From assembly GCF_022965805.1 (NCBI RefSeq), contig NC_133105.1:27627208-27691207 (forward strand): a stretch of DNA of 64,000 nucleotides. The letters run 5' to 3'. The stretch is from Primulina eburnea (Eukaryota; Streptophyta; Magnoliopsida; Lamiales; Gesneriaceae). The position numbers were made by a program, and so were the translations under genes. The stretch's first letter is position 1. Each line of letters starts with the position of its first letter. Under the pieces are notes generated by a model. The model worked only from the letters and a program-made list of their open reading frames with translations, had not been told where the DNA came from and ran no database searches. Shown here piece after piece: positions 1 through 11,869 of this stretch.

Positions 1-1445
1 GGTAGGGATTCTTGCCAACTAGTACCAAAGTCTAGTACTACGGCTCTCAACATATCCTCTAATGTCTGGATAGTCCGCTCTGACTGTCCATCTGTCTGAG
101 GATGATAAGCAGTACTCAGGTGTAAAGTCGTACCTAAGGCCTGCTGTAAACTGTGCCAAAAGTGTGAAGTGAATCGTGGATCACGATCTGATACGATAGA
201 CTTCGGCACACCATGTAATTTGACTACCTCTCGAACATATATCTCCGCCATTTGATCATGTCTGTAAGTCATTCTATACGGAATAAAACAAGCGGATTTG
301 GTCAGTCGGTCGATAACGACCCAAATCGCATCGCAGCCTCGAGAAGATCGGGGTAACTTCGTCACAAAATCCATGGAGATGTGGTCCCATTTCCATTCAG
401 GAATAGACAAACTCTGAAGTAACCCTCTGGGCTTCTTCCTCTCGGCCTTCACTTGTTGGCAATTCAAGCATTTAGATACAAATTCCGCAATGTCTGACTT
501 CATCTGCTTCCACCAGAACTGTGTCTTCAGATCATTGTACATCTTTCGGCCACCAGGATGAATACTAAACCGACTACAATGTGCTTCAGACATAATCTGA
601 TGTCTCAACTCTGAAACATCCGGCACAACCAGACGGTTATTTACGTACAACACATTCTCACGCACCCGATATTCTGATACGTGTCCTGTTCTGACCATCT
701 GAATCGATCTCTGCACATTCTGATCTGTTCTTTGTGCTTCTTTTATTCTTCTGATCAAGTTTGGCTCGACTTGAATAGTAGCAAGTCGTAGTGGCTTCCT
801 ATCTGTATCAAATTCTAATCCAGAAAAACAGCAATTTTCAACGAGTTTCGTAACACCTATCGTCGATAAGGATAAGGCACATACCTTTCGACTCAAGGCA
901 TCAGCTGCTGCATTCGACTTTCCTGGATAATATTTGATTTCACAATCAAAATCTTTTAACAGATCAAGCCATCTACGCTGTCGCATATTCAACTCCGACT
1001 GAGTAAACAAGTACTTTAAGCTTTTGTGGTCTGAATAGATCTCGAATTTCTCGCCATAAAGATAATGGCGCCAGATCTTCAGCGCAAATACAATAGCCGC
1101 CAATTCAAGATCATGAATGGGGTATCGCGTCTCGTGAGTCTTCAATTGTCTCGAGGCATATGCAACCACATGCCCTCGCTGCATAAGAATACATCCCAAA
1201 CCTCTGTGAGAAGCATCACAATATACAACAAAATTACCCGTACCTGAAGGAATCATCAGGACAGGTGCGCTGGTCAGCCTCTTCTTCAATTCCAAAAAGC
1301 TAGACTCACACTCCTCAGACCATAAGAACGGTGCATTCTTCTGTGTCAATTGCGTAATTGGCTTCGCAATACGGGAGAAATCTTGGATGAATCGTCTATA
1401 GTATCCCGCGAGACCCATGAAACTGCGTATTTCAGGTACACGAAG
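1..1445 (-). pseudogene. G1 pol, C-terminal part: RNase H and integrase (frame-shifted, partial)
   Basis: Translating the minus strand from about 1442 to base 1 gives one uninterrupted frame with the RT connection region, an RNase H domain (aspartate in a 'CDAS' motif; 'TDHKSLKYL'-like block read as 'SDHKSLKYL'), the HHCC zinc-binding module of integrase, and the DDE core including '[10 protein letters not shown]' and 'TDGQSERT' near the window edge. It is in a different frame from the upstream gag-RT ORF. The switch lies near 1441-1446, where the upstream ORF meets a stop, so a single small indel has broken the polyprotein. The C-terminus and 3' LTR are outside the window. The role in a working element would be removal of the RNA template and insertion of the cDNA. 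Confidence 0.85.
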
Positions 1446-3873
1446 TCGGTCTCGGCCAACTAATCACAGCTTCCACTTTACTCGGATCTACGGAGATACC
1501 ATCTCCCGATATGATATGTCCCAAAAAGACAACTCGGTTCAACCAAAATTCGCACTTTGACAATTTGGCATACAATTTCTCATTTCTCAGTGTTTGCAAC
1601 ACAATTCTGAGATGTTCTGCATGCTCAATCCTGTTCTTAGAATACACCAAAATATCATCGATAAAGACAATAACAAAATCATCCAAATACCTCTGAAAGA
1701 TTTGATTCATCAAGCCCATGAATACCGCCGGAGCATTTGTCAAACCAAAAGGCATAACAATGAATTCGTAATGCCCATACCTGGTTCGAAATGCTGTCTT
1801 CGGTATGTCTACATCTCGAACTCGAAGCTGATGATATCCGGATCGTAAATCAATCTTGGAATATACAGACGATCCTTGTAATTGATCAAATAAATCATCG
1901 ATCCTAGGCAATGGATATTTATTCTTTATCGTGGCCTTATTCAGTTGCCTATAATCGATACACAGCCGCATGGATCCATCTTTCTTTCGCACGAATAGCA
2001 CCGGAGCACCCCAAGGAGATACACTAGGTCTGATATATCCCTTGGCTAGCAGATCTTCCAACTGTGCCTTTAATTCTTTCAACTCTATCGGTGCCATCCT
2101 ATACGGAGCTCTCGAAATAGGAACGGTACCGGGTGCAAGTTCAATGCTAAAATCTACCTCTCGAACCGGAGGTAATCCTGGGATTTCGTCTGGAAAAATA
2201 TCTGGAAATTCCCGTACGACTGGCAGATCTGACAATGCCGGGCTCGACTTTTGCATATCTACAGCATAAATAAAGAAACCATCCGCTCCTTTCTGTAGCA
2301 ATCTATTCATAGTAAGAGCCGAAATCAAGGGAATCCGAGATCTGGAACCCTTCCCGTAGAATTTCCACTCGTCTGTCATCTCGGGTCTGAATCTGACAAT
2401 CTTGTGGAAACAATCCACGGTGGCTCGATACTTCGTTAGCATGTCAATACCAACTATACAATCAAAATCAGCTAGACCCAACACTATACACTCTAGGTCA
2501 ATCTCATGCCCCTCAAACTGTAGAATGCAATGTCTAACCGTAGTTACAGATATCAATCCACTTCCCAACGGAGAATTAATAGACACAACATCTAGCAAAG
2601 ACTCAACAGGCAAAGAATGCAACAATGCAAATCGCTCTGAAATGAATGTATGCGATGCACCCGTATCTATCAATATATAAGCAGGATAACCGCAAAGGTA
2701 ACAGTTACCTGCAATGACATCATCTGGGGCATCCTGTGCTTGCTCTTCAGTCAAGGCAAACACCTGAGCCTGTTGTCTCTGAGGCTGACTCCCTGGCTGG
2801 CCACCTCTGGCTCGAGGCTGGGTTTGTGCAGGTGGCGGCTGAAATGAGTGAACAGATGAAGCTTGCCTCTCAGGCTGAGTCACGGAGGCAGACGATCCTG
2901 CAGCCTGGAATCTTGATGCACCACTCCTCTGAGGACAGACCTTGGCATAATGCCCCTGTTGTTTGCATACGTTACACCTGCCCACTACACCTTGACATTG
3001 TTCTGTGGCATGCTTACCTCCACAAGTACTGCAATATCCACTTGCCACCTCTAGACTCTGGCCAAAACCTCTCTGTCTTGACCCGCTGGAGCTCGAAGAA
3101 CTGCTCCCTGCCCTCTTAAACTGTTTACCCTTTGCTTTCAACTGATCTTTGCGTCCGCTACTGCTACCACCACTTTCGAATCGAGGAGGAGGAACTGGGG
3201 ATGGAGGTAGTGGCGGTCTCGGACTCGGAGCCACATACGGAACACTTCGTTGTCTCAGCAACCCTGCTTCTGCCCCTTTGGCACGATTCAATGCATCCGA
3301 GAAATTATCGGGTCTCCCGGTATTGACCAACGTAAAGATATCTGGATTTAGGCCATTTATAAACTGATCCGCCATGGCCTCATCATTACCGGAAACGTGA
3401 GGTGCAAAACGAAGCAAAGAAGAAAATTTAGCAACGTACTCTTCGATATTCAGTTGCCCTTGCCTCAGGTTTGCAAATTCAGCGCCTTTATCTTTCCGGT
3501 AGGATACAGGGAAGAATCGCTGATAGAACTCAGTCTTGAACACTTTCCATGTAATCTCAGTGCCACGCTGTTCTAGTGCTCTTCTCATATTCACCCACCA
3601 ATACTTAGCCACGTCTTGCAGTTGATGGCCAATGAGCTTCACTCTCTTCTCATCACTGTACCCTAGAGACTCGAACAACATCTCGATATCCTCCAACCAG
3701 CTTTCGCATTCAATTGCATTTTCTGTACCCTTTAAGGTCGGTGGTCGGAATGACTGGAATCGCTTTAATAGAGTCTCCATGGGCGTAGCAGTGACATCCA
3801 TCGTATCTCCGGATGTGCTACCCTGCTCTGGCGCTGGTGGTCGTACTGGCACAACTGCTCTTCTAGGAGGCAT
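1432..3873 (-). CDS. G1 gag-protease-reverse transcriptase polyprotein (truncated by frameshift)
   Basis: The ORF has 813 codons and starts with MPPRR, as G3 does. Domains in order: retrotransposon gag region about 50-200; Ser-rich linker about 255-265; zinc knuckles about 281-313, the second being canonical CX2CX4HX4C (C300-C313); aspartic protease with DTGAS at 403-407; reverse transcriptase about 560-790 with the FIDD catalytic box at 737-740. Gag coats the RNA, protease cuts the polyprotein and RT makes cDNA. Compared with the intact 1490-residue G4 protein it stops shortly after RT, because a small indel near 1441-1446 moves RNase H and integrase to another frame. The leader between PBS and ATG is about 235 bases. 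It cannot make integrase, so it is non-autonomous as it stands. Confidence 0.92.
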   Translation of the reverse strand: MPPRRAVVPVRPPAPEQGSTSGDTMDVTATPMETLLKRFQSFRPPTLKGTENAIECESWLEDIEMLFESLGYSDEKRVKLIGHQLQDVAKYWWVNMRRALEQRGTEITWKVFKTEFYQRFFPVSYRKDKGAEFANLRQGQLNIEEYVAKFSSLLRFAPHVSGNDEAMADQFINGLNPDIFTLVNTGRPDNFSDALNRAKGAEAGLLRQRSVPYVAPSPRPPLPPSPVPPPRFESGGSSSGRKDQLKAKGKQFKRAGSSSSSSSGSRQRGFGQSLEVASGYCSTCGGKHATEQCQGVVGRCNVCKQQGHYAKVCPQRSGASRFQAAGSSASVTQPERQASSVHSFQPPPAQTQPRARGGQPGSQPQRQQAQVFALTEEQAQDAPDDVIAGNCYLCGYPAYILIDTGASHTFISERFALLHSLPVESLLDVVSINSPLGSGLISVTTVRHCILQFEGHEIDLECIVLGLADFDCIVGIDMLTKYRATVDCFHKIVRFRPEMTDEWKFYGKGSRSRIPLISALTMNRLLQKGADGFFIYAVDMQKSSPALSDLPVVREFPDIFPDEIPGLPPVREVDFSIELAPGTVPISRAPYRMAPIELKELKAQLEDLLAKGYIRPSVSPWGAPVLFVRKKDGSMRLCIDYRQLNKATIKNKYPLPRIDDLFDQLQGSSVYSKIDLRSGYHQLRVRDVDIPKTAFRTRYGHYEFIVMPFGLTNAPAVFMGLMNQIFQRYLDDFVIVFIDDILVYSKNRIEHAEHLRIVLQTLRNEKLYAKLSKCEFWLNRVVFLGHIISGDGISVDPSKVEAVISWPRPTSCT

Positions 3874-4107
3874 GTATCTACTAATCCAACTGATTAGAAT
3901 ACAAGATATACAACTATCTCAGCCCTCCTCTAGTCAGTTACCTCTGATCTAGAATCGGTTCTGATTCAGTTTATTACATGCTGTAATCACATCAGATACA
4001 ATACAACACATAATAGGGAAAGCAATAATCATGCTAGCACACAAAAGCAAGGAAGATGACTCGATCTACCCCGCTCATTCTACTCTATTTCAGTCTACAG
4101 AACCTAA

Positions 4108-4120
4108 GGCTCTGATACCA
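4108..4120 (-). other. G1 primer-binding site
   Basis: The minus strand reads TGGTATCAGAGCC, complementary to the 3' end of plant initiator Met-tRNA, two bases from the LTR edge at 4123. This is where minus-strand cDNA synthesis would start. Confidence 0.95.
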
Positions 4121-5628
4121 CCTGTTGTGGGGACCCGGGTTCTAACTCTTTTTCTTTGGGATAAAATGGATCGTTAATATAAAAGTGGGTCAAATTTTTC
4201 TCTTTTTAATATTAAATCTAAGGTATATAAACAACATACATGCCTTATTTAAAATACAAACAAAAGGTACAATATGTCTTGTTCCAACTACTCTGAACAA
4301 CTAGAAATAAAATACAGTACATGTCAAAGTACAACTACTAGTTTTTCTGCTAAACCCGAGATCACCACGCTATGTCCATCTCTCATCCTCTGCGTGACCC
4401 AGATCCTGCCCCACCTGTTGTTATGCACACATACAGACATAACAACAGCCGGAAAACCGGTGAGAACAAATCCCAGTATAAACATGTATACATGCATATA
4501 ATCAATTAAACATGAAACATGTTATCATGAATGACATCATATGCACATGCAATGCAATGCGAATCAAACCATGTCTGGACTCGACTCGACTAGAACTCTA
4601 GGGATCCCGGGGTGAATAAGACGTCACTACCTACCCTCCAATCGGGGTAATGAACGTCTCATTCCTAGACTTCGGTCTGAGCTGTATCAACGGCGGCAAT
4701 AAGAGTAATGCCTACTCCTATGCTGAGATACACCGAAACGTCTAGATATTTGACAATGCCTGTCAAAGACTCTCCTATCTCAAATGCAATGAATATCAAT
4801 ATGTAAACAACGTATAATCATATTCATGGCTGAATATCACACTGATCATACATGCTTGAATACAATTCTGAAATCAAAGCATAAACATGTTAAAAGATTG
4901 AATATAATACTATACACAATTCATAAACATGTTACAATATATCTAATAATACTCGTATGTGATTTTGGTTGGGAAACTCAAATAATATCTTATTTGAGTT
5001 ACATCTCCCCAAACAAAACATGACTTATACCTTTCGTCGCACACTATCTGTCGATGCCAATTACTCGATGTCAAAGTCGTCGACACCAATCTGAAATAGC
5101 AATGTAATATGTGTTTCATCAATTCCTAACCCAATCAATACATATACTATCAATTCACTAGTACATTTCAACACCATTGACGGCATAACGGTGTACTTCT
5201 CGATACCGGTCAATCCAATTCTCCCTAATCAAAATTGTATCATTCCTCAATTCATAATCATCACCATATCCAAGACAAGATCTCAAAATCTGCATATACT
5301 TCCTTCTATACATGCTGAAAAATCATAATAATACCATACGATATCCGTTCTTCGATCCGTTTACGGTCCTACAATATCTACCATCTCAAGAACACAATAT
5401 AACTATCATAATCTAATTTCCCAATCATCTGAATTTCGAAACTTGCTGGAAATGAATGAAACTTACCTCACTTTGTAGCTACTAACGAGAGGAGTTCAAA
5501 CCGAAGTCAGATTTAAGGTTGGATGGCTAAATCTTGTAAAAGCACAAATTATAAGCTAAAGGAAATGAAGCTTTTCTCCTCTGAAGTCTACCTTTTCCCT
5601 GCTGAATGAAGAAGAAATCGTGCATTTA

Positions 5629-5640
5629 GTATATATACTT
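5629..5640 (-). promoter_or_regulatory. TATA box of G1 LTR
   Basis: The minus strand reads AAGTATATATACTAA. It lies directly downstream, in element sense, of the GC-rich array at 5685-5924 and is the only strong TATA element in this U3. Confidence 0.75.
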
Positions 5641-5684
5641 TGCATGTTTCAAGACACATGGCACATCCTTTGGTGTACACGGCT

Positions 5685-5924
5685 CTCGCTCGGGCGGTCC
5701 AAAGTTGCCGCCCGGGCGAGAAACTCTCGGCCCTGGACTACTTGTACACGCTCGCTCGGGCGAGCAAAAACTTCCGCCCGGGCGAACAACTCTCGGCCTT
5801 CGCCCATGCCAGCAGCCTCGCTCGGGCGGTCAAAACATCCGCCCGGGCGAGTGACTCTCGACCCTCTTCTCCGAGGCATTCTCGCTCGGGCGGTCAAAAG
5901 CGTTCGCCCGGGCGAGTCACTTTC
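5685..5924 (-). repeat. Four-unit inverted-repeat array upstream of the G1 TATA box
   Basis: Four units of about 65 bp each pair a left arm CTCGCTCGGGCGG with a right arm CCGCCCGGGCGAG across about 10 bases, at 5685-5720, 5751-5785, 5818-5852 and 5881-5915. The second unit has degenerate arm ends. The arms are almost perfectly complementary, so each unit could form a cruciform or hairpin or bind a dimeric protein. It is strikingly GC-rich against an AT-rich LTR. Confidence 0.9.
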
Positions 5925-6019
5925 GCCCCAAAAATTTACATATTTAACTTTTAAATCTCAACATAATCTAGTTGCATTCATATCTCAAACTAACGTGTTA
6001 TAAAATCTTGGGCATTACA

Positions 6020-8436
6020 AAAGTTGACTCAGAAGGTATCATAAATTCTACTGTCAATAATCAGTCGCTGACTATATCTGAAGATTCTTTTGGGGAATTA
6101 TTTTCTTTACCTTGTGAGGGATTAGCACAACTGACGGATGTCAAAGCATCTGATATTGATGAAATTCAAATACTTTTATCTGCTGATGGACGGAAAATTA
6201 AAGTTTCCGATCCTAAGAAGGAACTGAAACATGAAATTCAGTTGCTTGCTGATATAATTGCTAAAGGGCTCTTAGCAAAAGCAGGATCATTTGCTGCTCT
6301 TACATTGGAAAAGTTTCAAGCTATTACCGCTATTATGACTGATCAAAAATTCAACTGGAAACGGATCATCTTCAACATACTGAAGAATATGTTTTTATCG
6401 TCAAAACAATCCAAGGGTTTTGCCGTACAAATCAGTTATCTTTTAAAAATAAGAGGTTTAGTGGATGCTGATTCTGAAAGATTATCGAAATTCAGGTGTT
6501 CAATGCAAAGAATACCATGCCACCAAAAATCACCATGGATATTTCTCCTGCCAAATTGTCAAGATTAAGAAGGAGATTGGAATTGATCAGGCGACTACAA
6601 AATCAGAAAAGAAAGTCAAAAATCTACCTCCACGGAATATCACTAAAAGAAAATTGATTCTGAGTACAACTGATTCAGAGAGAACCCCATCACCCTCAGA
6701 TTGTCAAGAGAACAAGAACTCAAAGAGTGAGGTCAGTTGCTGAAGTCACCATTGTTGCTGATCAGTCAATGACCACAGAGAGTCAGCAACCGATAGAAGC
6801 TGTTCCCCTTGAACATCATTGCACCTGATGATTCAGCCAGCACAAAGAGGAATCAGTTAGGACCAAAGCTCCCTTAACTCAGATATCTCGACCATTGGTG
6901 TCGCACCTGCACGCCCGAAAGGCATCAAGTTTGTAGAAGTGGTGGATTCAACTCGAACTGGATTAGAAATTCCACACATCATGAGTTCTGACAAAGGAAA
7001 AGGGAAGATGATTGAAAAATCCCGACCAAAAATCCGATTCAGACCACATTGACCTTGTTTGGGCAAATGTTAATGATTTTGCAGCTTCAAAAATCCAAGT
7101 CTATGATGATTTGAAGGCCTACCGAACTGAAATTTTTGCCAAGAAACTGAAGAACAAATCTCAACTGAATAAAATTCATTAAACTGGAAGATTATGTTCT
7201 GAAGACAGTGAAAGCAAGCCTCCATTACTTTGGCTATGCAAAGGAAAAACTACTTATTTGATCAAGTGCGAGCAAAGAAGTTGGCTCAAATTATTAGCAA
7301 ATTGAAGAACAAATATATTCCCACAAATCCAACTGCCTATGCTGATCAAGCAGTGATCACTCAACTAGATTCTGATCTGGTTGGGTTGCTATCTCAGATA
7401 AAATTTTGGAAATGAATCAGGAATTAGTTATTCATCAAGGAAACTCAGACACTGATGATGAAAACGAAGATGATGAATCACTTACTGAACAGCAGCAACC
7501 ATCGTCTGAACTGGCCCTTGTTACAACTGACGCACCAATTATAGAAAAACTTCCATCACCTCCGACTGAACAACAACTATACACCGAAGCTGAGCTTTCT
7601 TTTGCTCCCATTGACGAGATCATTTCAGTAATCGTTCAGGATTCTCACTTGAATAAATCTACACATGATAAAATTGATCATCCAGTTGATCAAACTGATG
7701 AAGAGATCCCTATCTCTGCAAAAGAACCAATTCAGCAAGCTTCATCTACTGACATGAATACTCCAACGGAAAACCCTCATGCTTGTCAAGATCCTCCGAT
7801 ACAAGAACCAGTGCTTAATTCTCCATCTGCTATTCTTCAAACCAGTCTTTCTACTGAACAGAATTCATCTCCTCCACTTACAGTTCAAGGAGAAATAATT
7901 GAAACTGATGTTTCAATTCAAAATGTTGATGATCCAGTCTCAACTGATCACACACTAGTCGTTTCTGAACAAATCACCAAAGAAACAGGATCATCCTATC
8001 AATCTCCTCCTCAAAATGCTTCAGATATTGATCTTATTCTGGAAGAAGTCCAGCATTTACACAAAATTTGGAGCAAATGATCTCTGCTATCTCTAAAATT
8101 CAGAACACCCAATTATCTCATACTCTAAAATTGGATCATCTAAATGAGTCCAACTTAGAGAAAATGAATGCTCTTAGAGTCAAAATGGACTCTCTTGTCA
8201 CAACTATGGATCAAACAAAGAAGGGGTTACTCGATTCCTTATCTACAGATCAAAATGTAAACAGTCAACGATTTCAGCGACTGGAAACCTTTGTTTCAAA
8301 GCAAATGGAGTTACTACAGATCTCCTTCAACACTGTTACTTCAAGCATCACATCAGACGTCAAAATTCTCTCCCTTCACGTTCAAAAGCTAACGGACAAA
8401 ATGGAGGTATTTGACAAAAAGGGGGAAAACAGCTAA
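6020..8436 (+). pseudogene. S1 third ORF (position 3' of pol), Sirevirus ORF3 of unknown function
   Basis: Coding potential runs through at least four frame changes: 6020-6568, about 6465-6743, 7230-7415, 7406-8080 and 8068-8436. The N-terminal part (to about 6470) has a conserved block, 'SFGELFSLPCEGL' through 'AKAGSFAALTLEKFQAIT', that matches the S2 copy (44410-44708). I recall this family from Gesneriaceae protein sets, where it carries misleading names such as 'dystroglycan-like'. The middle (7406-8080) is acidic and Pro/Ser/Thr/Gln-rich. The last 120 residues look like a coiled coil with no Cys. The ORF ends 170 bases before the polypurine tract, so it occupies the env-like position known from some Sireviruses. 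I see no signal peptide or transmembrane segment. It is decayed, and its N-terminus was removed by the G1 insertion. Confidence 0.75.
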
Positions 8437-8608
8437 AGAATTATCAGAATTTATCAGATTATTATCAACTGATGTTATTTTCTTCAACTGATGTTATTCT
8501 CTCAGAATTTATATTATCTACAAGGAATTCTGTTATCTTATGATTCAGTCGCACAATCCATTATTAACAAAGAGCTGAGTCAAATCTCTTGGTTTTGTCA
8601 AACACCAT

Positions 8609-8620
8609 AAAGGGGGAAAT
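8609..8620 (+). other. S1 polypurine tract
   Basis: The purine run AAAGGGGGAAAT abuts the LTR start TGTTGGAAAC. It marks plus-strand priming and fixes the element's direction as left to right. Confidence 0.85.
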
Positions 8621-9594
8621 TGTTGGAAACTGAATTCTGGAGTTTGACAAAACATAAACCAATCAACTAAATCAACTAATACATGAAAGCATATTCGGCA
8701 GCTGAACATTCAACTAAAATCAGTTGACACAAACTGATCAGTTGAGAACTGATCAGTAAAACATTCAGCCGAATATATTAAAGCTTCTCGACTGAAGATA
8801 CCTTGGGAAAGATCATTCAAACAGACAAAAAGACATATCAGACAGTAACTGAATGTGGAAAGCCGCACTGCATAGAACAATGTGTTTCGGCTATCAAGAT
8901 TTATACGCCGTCTTGCAATAAATGATGAAGCAGGCAATCAAGAACATTGTCCAAGAAAAATAAAAGTGGCAATCAACGGATACGAGAATTAAAAATTACC
9001 GTTGGAAGAGAAGTCTATAAATATGACTAAAGAGCAGTTGACAATGACGATCATTGACCAATCTTAAACTTGCCATTACTCTGTCAAAATCTCTGCTCAC
9101 TCGTATCAGATCTATTCGTAGCAATCAAGGCTACACATTGAGCAAATTAGCACTGTGAAATATTGAAAATTCAATTAAGTGCTAAGTTCAGTTACTTACA
9201 GAGATCATTGTATTATACTAAGAGTTTCAGTTCAGGCAATAGATAAGTCCTAACTGAAGTGGGTCTGTACAAGCGTTGTACTCGATCAAAGTCTTCAAGT
9301 GGATCCTTCCCAAGGGGAAGAAGGGGTGACGTAGGAGTGTTTGAAATCTCCGAACATCCATAAACAAATTCGTGTCTATTTCTTTATTGCATTTACTTAT
9401 CATTTCATAGTTTTAAAGATGCATTGTTGAAGCATTTTATGTGTTCTTCAAATACCAAAATATTGTACACCAAGTGTTTGATAAAATGCTTCAACTGAAT
9501 ATTTTAACTCATTCAACGTGCATATATTTTAAATGGTTTACAAATTTATTCGGTTTCTACGAAGGATTATTTCGAGTATTTTCCGCTTGGTTTG
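8621..9594 (+). repeat. S1 3' LTR, truncated at its 3' end
   Basis: It starts TGTTGGAAACTG after the polypurine tract. The first 40 bases and the 'GACGTAGGAGTGTTTGAAATCTCC' region near 9330 match the inverted S2 LTR (49674-50800). By that comparison roughly the last 60-100 bases are missing, replaced by the LTR starting at 9595. A TATA-like 'CTATAAATATG' lies near 9015. Confidence 0.8.
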
Positions 9595-11746
9595 TGTTAG
9601 AGTAGGTGCCCGTCGAGCCAAGTGTTGGCCGAGTGTTCACAATGAAACTCTATGTATAAGCAGTCTTTATTTTAATAATATTTGAAATTATTACTTTGGC
9701 AAATCTTTATCTGTATACCCATGCTAGCTGCATAGATAAAGCCCTTGAATATACAAATAGTAGAAAGAATATGAGATGCTCATATGATGAGTATCATGAA
9801 ACTCATATTTGTAATACTGTATATTCTAAACGGTTCCTAGTCGATTCAGCCGCCACTAAGAAGGATATAGGCCGCTCGAGTTAGAGACTAGTATCTGCGA
9901 TGTGAGTACCATGTTTCATTGGTAGGGGACATTGTGATGTCCGAACATGCAGATAGGTGCTCCTTGTAGAGTGCACTGAACAACCCTCCATAAAAGGACT
10001 TTCCAAGTGGTTCTCACTTATCGAGTGGAAAAGTCCTGGTTTATGGTTGTACAGAATTAGTCCTTATGACCCGGGACAACATTGAGACTCTATGTGCTAG
10101 AATTACACTTTGACTTGTTTACCGACTCTCATGGGGTCATCAGGTGGCAAGGTTGGTGTTCTGTCGAAACACATAGGAGTCGATGCATTGTAGTCGGGGA
10201 TTCACCGCTTACCTTCGGGTATGGATATCCTATTTGTTATCATGTGTATGTAGATCGAAATCTCTGGCCAGAGTATGGTTGTAATTATGAAAAGGGTTTC
10301 ATAGATTACACCATCGATGCAACTACGACATGACACATAGTATCGATTCATTGACAACTCTCGATAAACCAATGGTTGTCGAATCGATCGGGATATATGA
10401 GTTGAAGGGACCGTACTGTACGCTAACCATAATTGAATGGTTCTTGCAGGCACTATCATGTGATACCTAGGGAATCACGTAAGCGATGCTGCTAGGCGTT
10501 TAACGTGATTGGTTGGGTACTATCAGACTTGAGTTCTGACGTTCTTACTATCAAGGAGTTGATAAGTAAGAATGGAGCAATTGGGGTATGCTCGAATAAG
10601 GACATGTTTAGTCCGAATCACATGGAGATGTGAACCCACGGCTAGTTGTATCAATGAACCATTGAGGGCCACACAAGTACTAGCTTTGTAAATCCCGATG
10701 AGAAGTAAAAATAGTTCAATGTGTTGAACGGCTTATAAAGGAGTTTATAAGCGTAAGGAAAATTAGAAGTATGACTTCTATAAAGGAGAAAATAGTTCAA
10801 TGTGTTGAACGACTTATAAATGAGTTTATAAGTGTAAAGAAAAATAGAAGTCTGACTTCTATGAGAGAAATGTAAATTTTGATTTATGGAAGTGTTCCTA
10901 AATTAAAATTTGGCCAAGAGAATAATGTAATTGAAAATTGTGATTTTCATAAACATTATTATGGACTAAATCAAATTAATTCAAGTTGTTGAATTAATTA
11001 GACACTAGTGGACCTAGTAGAGTCCAAATAATTAAATTAATTCAAGTGTTGGATTAATTAAATAATATTGAGTCTTGTAGAGCTCAATTAAAATAATTAT
11101 TTAAACTAGTGGGACTTGAGTAAATTCAAGTAATGTTTAATTAGTCTCAAATGTGTTTGAGATAATTAAATTTAGTCCAAAGTTTTAATTTGATTAAAAA
11201 CTATATTATATGCATGCATGGGAGGTGAAGGGTTGGAGATTACTTTTTATTAAAAATAATGCAAGGCATGCACCTTTTGTTTTTTGCTTTTCTCACAACC
11301 AAGGCAAGGGAATTAACCATTCTTCCCCCCCCCCTCCACATGCATATGGCCGAAATCTCCCTCTCCCATTTCTCTCCAATTTTTCTTCCATTTTGTGTTC
11401 TTCAATTGTTGGAGAATACTCACTTCTCTTTGATAAATCCTCAAATATTTCTAGTGCAATATTTGAGGGGATTTACCTAGTTGGTGGTGGGCTTAATTTT
11501 GGAGTAAGGAGGAGGCTTGAAGATCTTCATCCATTCAAGAGCTTTGTTGTTTAACAACAAAGTTGGAGCCACAATCAATCTTTTAAAGATTGATAGGTAT
11601 ATTTTCTAAACACACTATGAATGTCATTTTTGTGTTTTATTGTATTGTTGTGCACAAAAGATAGGGGTGGCCGAAATTTTTGATTATAAACTTGATTTTT
11701 TAAAACTTCCGTTGCGCTTCCGGCCACCGTAACCGATCCGCTTTCA
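9595..11746 (+). repeat. Long LTR of a Tork-like Ty1/copia element (T1)
   Basis: It begins TGTTAGAGTAGGTGCCCG and aligns along its length with the LTR at 59279-61270, for example in the 'CCCGGGACAACA' and 'GTAGTCGGGGATTCACCGCT' blocks. The 3' end, near ...CCGATCCGCTTTCA, is my estimate by analogy. No primer-binding site follows it, so internal sequence has been deleted. U3 contains a run of stem-loop repeats (10699-11060) before a TATA box near 11201. Confidence 0.75.
10699..11060 (+). repeat. Stem-loop repeats upstream of the T1 LTR TATA box
   Basis: Two tandem copies of about 91 bp (from 10702 and 10793) each carry three mini-hairpins: TTCAA-TGTG-TTGAA, CTTATAAA-ggag-TTTATAAG and AGAAGT-atg-ACTTCT. 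They are followed by AATTAATTCAA-gttg-TTGAATTAATT near 10975 and a similar unit near 11035. The TATA-like CTATATTATATG at 11201 lies just downstream. Confidence 0.8.
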
Positions 11747-11869
11747 GTTTGAACACCAAACTCGATTTAATTCATCGGTGTTCAATATTTCAAGAACCGA
11801 GCTATTTTAGCTCAACGATTACCCCCATAATCGATCCTATCACTATTGGATAGAAATAGGGAGATGATA

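Larger units (their letters stand above)
1..6019 (-). mobile_element. G1: Ty3/gypsy chromovirus, 5' two-thirds, open at window edge
   Basis: The element reads right to left: 5' LTR (4123-6019), primer-binding site, leader, gag-protease-RT (3873-1432), then RNase H and integrase running off base 1. The LTR has TG...CA termini in element sense and the PBS is the usual initiator-Met type. The base after the LTR (6020) falls inside the coding sequence of another element, so G1 interrupts it. The right flank AAAGT is the expected 5-bp target duplication, but the partner copy is outside the window. Gag and pol resemble those of G2 and G4, which places it in the Tekay/Del-like chromoviruses by protein similarity. 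The C-terminal chromodomain region is not in the window. Confidence 0.93.
4123..6019 (-). repeat. G1 5' LTR (1897 bp)
   Basis: In plus coordinates it begins TGTTGTGGGGACCC and ends GGGCATTACA, so in element sense it runs TG...CA. It is bordered by the PBS on the left and by interrupted coding sequence of S1 on the right. U3 occupies the right end and holds a four-unit GC-rich inverted-repeat array and a TATA box. R-U5 makes up the remaining 1.5 kb. Segments resemble the LTRs at 12736-14464 and 18817-20163, so these are related families. Confidence 0.93.
6020..9594 (+). mobile_element. S1: Sirevirus-type Ty1/copia element, 3' part only
   Basis: What remains is a broken third ORF, a polypurine tract and most of the 3' LTR. 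G1 is inserted in the ORF on the left. On the right the LTR is cut by the LTR that starts at 9595. The same kind of ORF and LTR recur in S2 on the other strand (44410-50800), next to recognisable copia gag and pol, which is why I assign S1 to Ty1/copia. Gag-pol of S1 is left of the window or lost. Confidence 0.8.

Noticed and set aside
4108..4120. Part of a tRNA gene
   Set aside because: The match to initiator Met-tRNA is only the 12-13 base primer-binding complement next to an LTR. No cloverleaf is present here or at the other PBS sites.
5620..6003. Overlapping ORFs of 127, 104 and 82 codons on both strands
   Set aside because: They are open because the GC-rich inverted-repeat array lacks stops. 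They are Arg/Gly/Ala repeats with no conserved composition and sit in LTR U3.
11210..11554. 114-codon ORF downstream of the T1 TATA box
   Set aside because: It lies in the R-U5 part of the LTR, includes a poly-C run, and has no counterpart in the related LTR at 59279.
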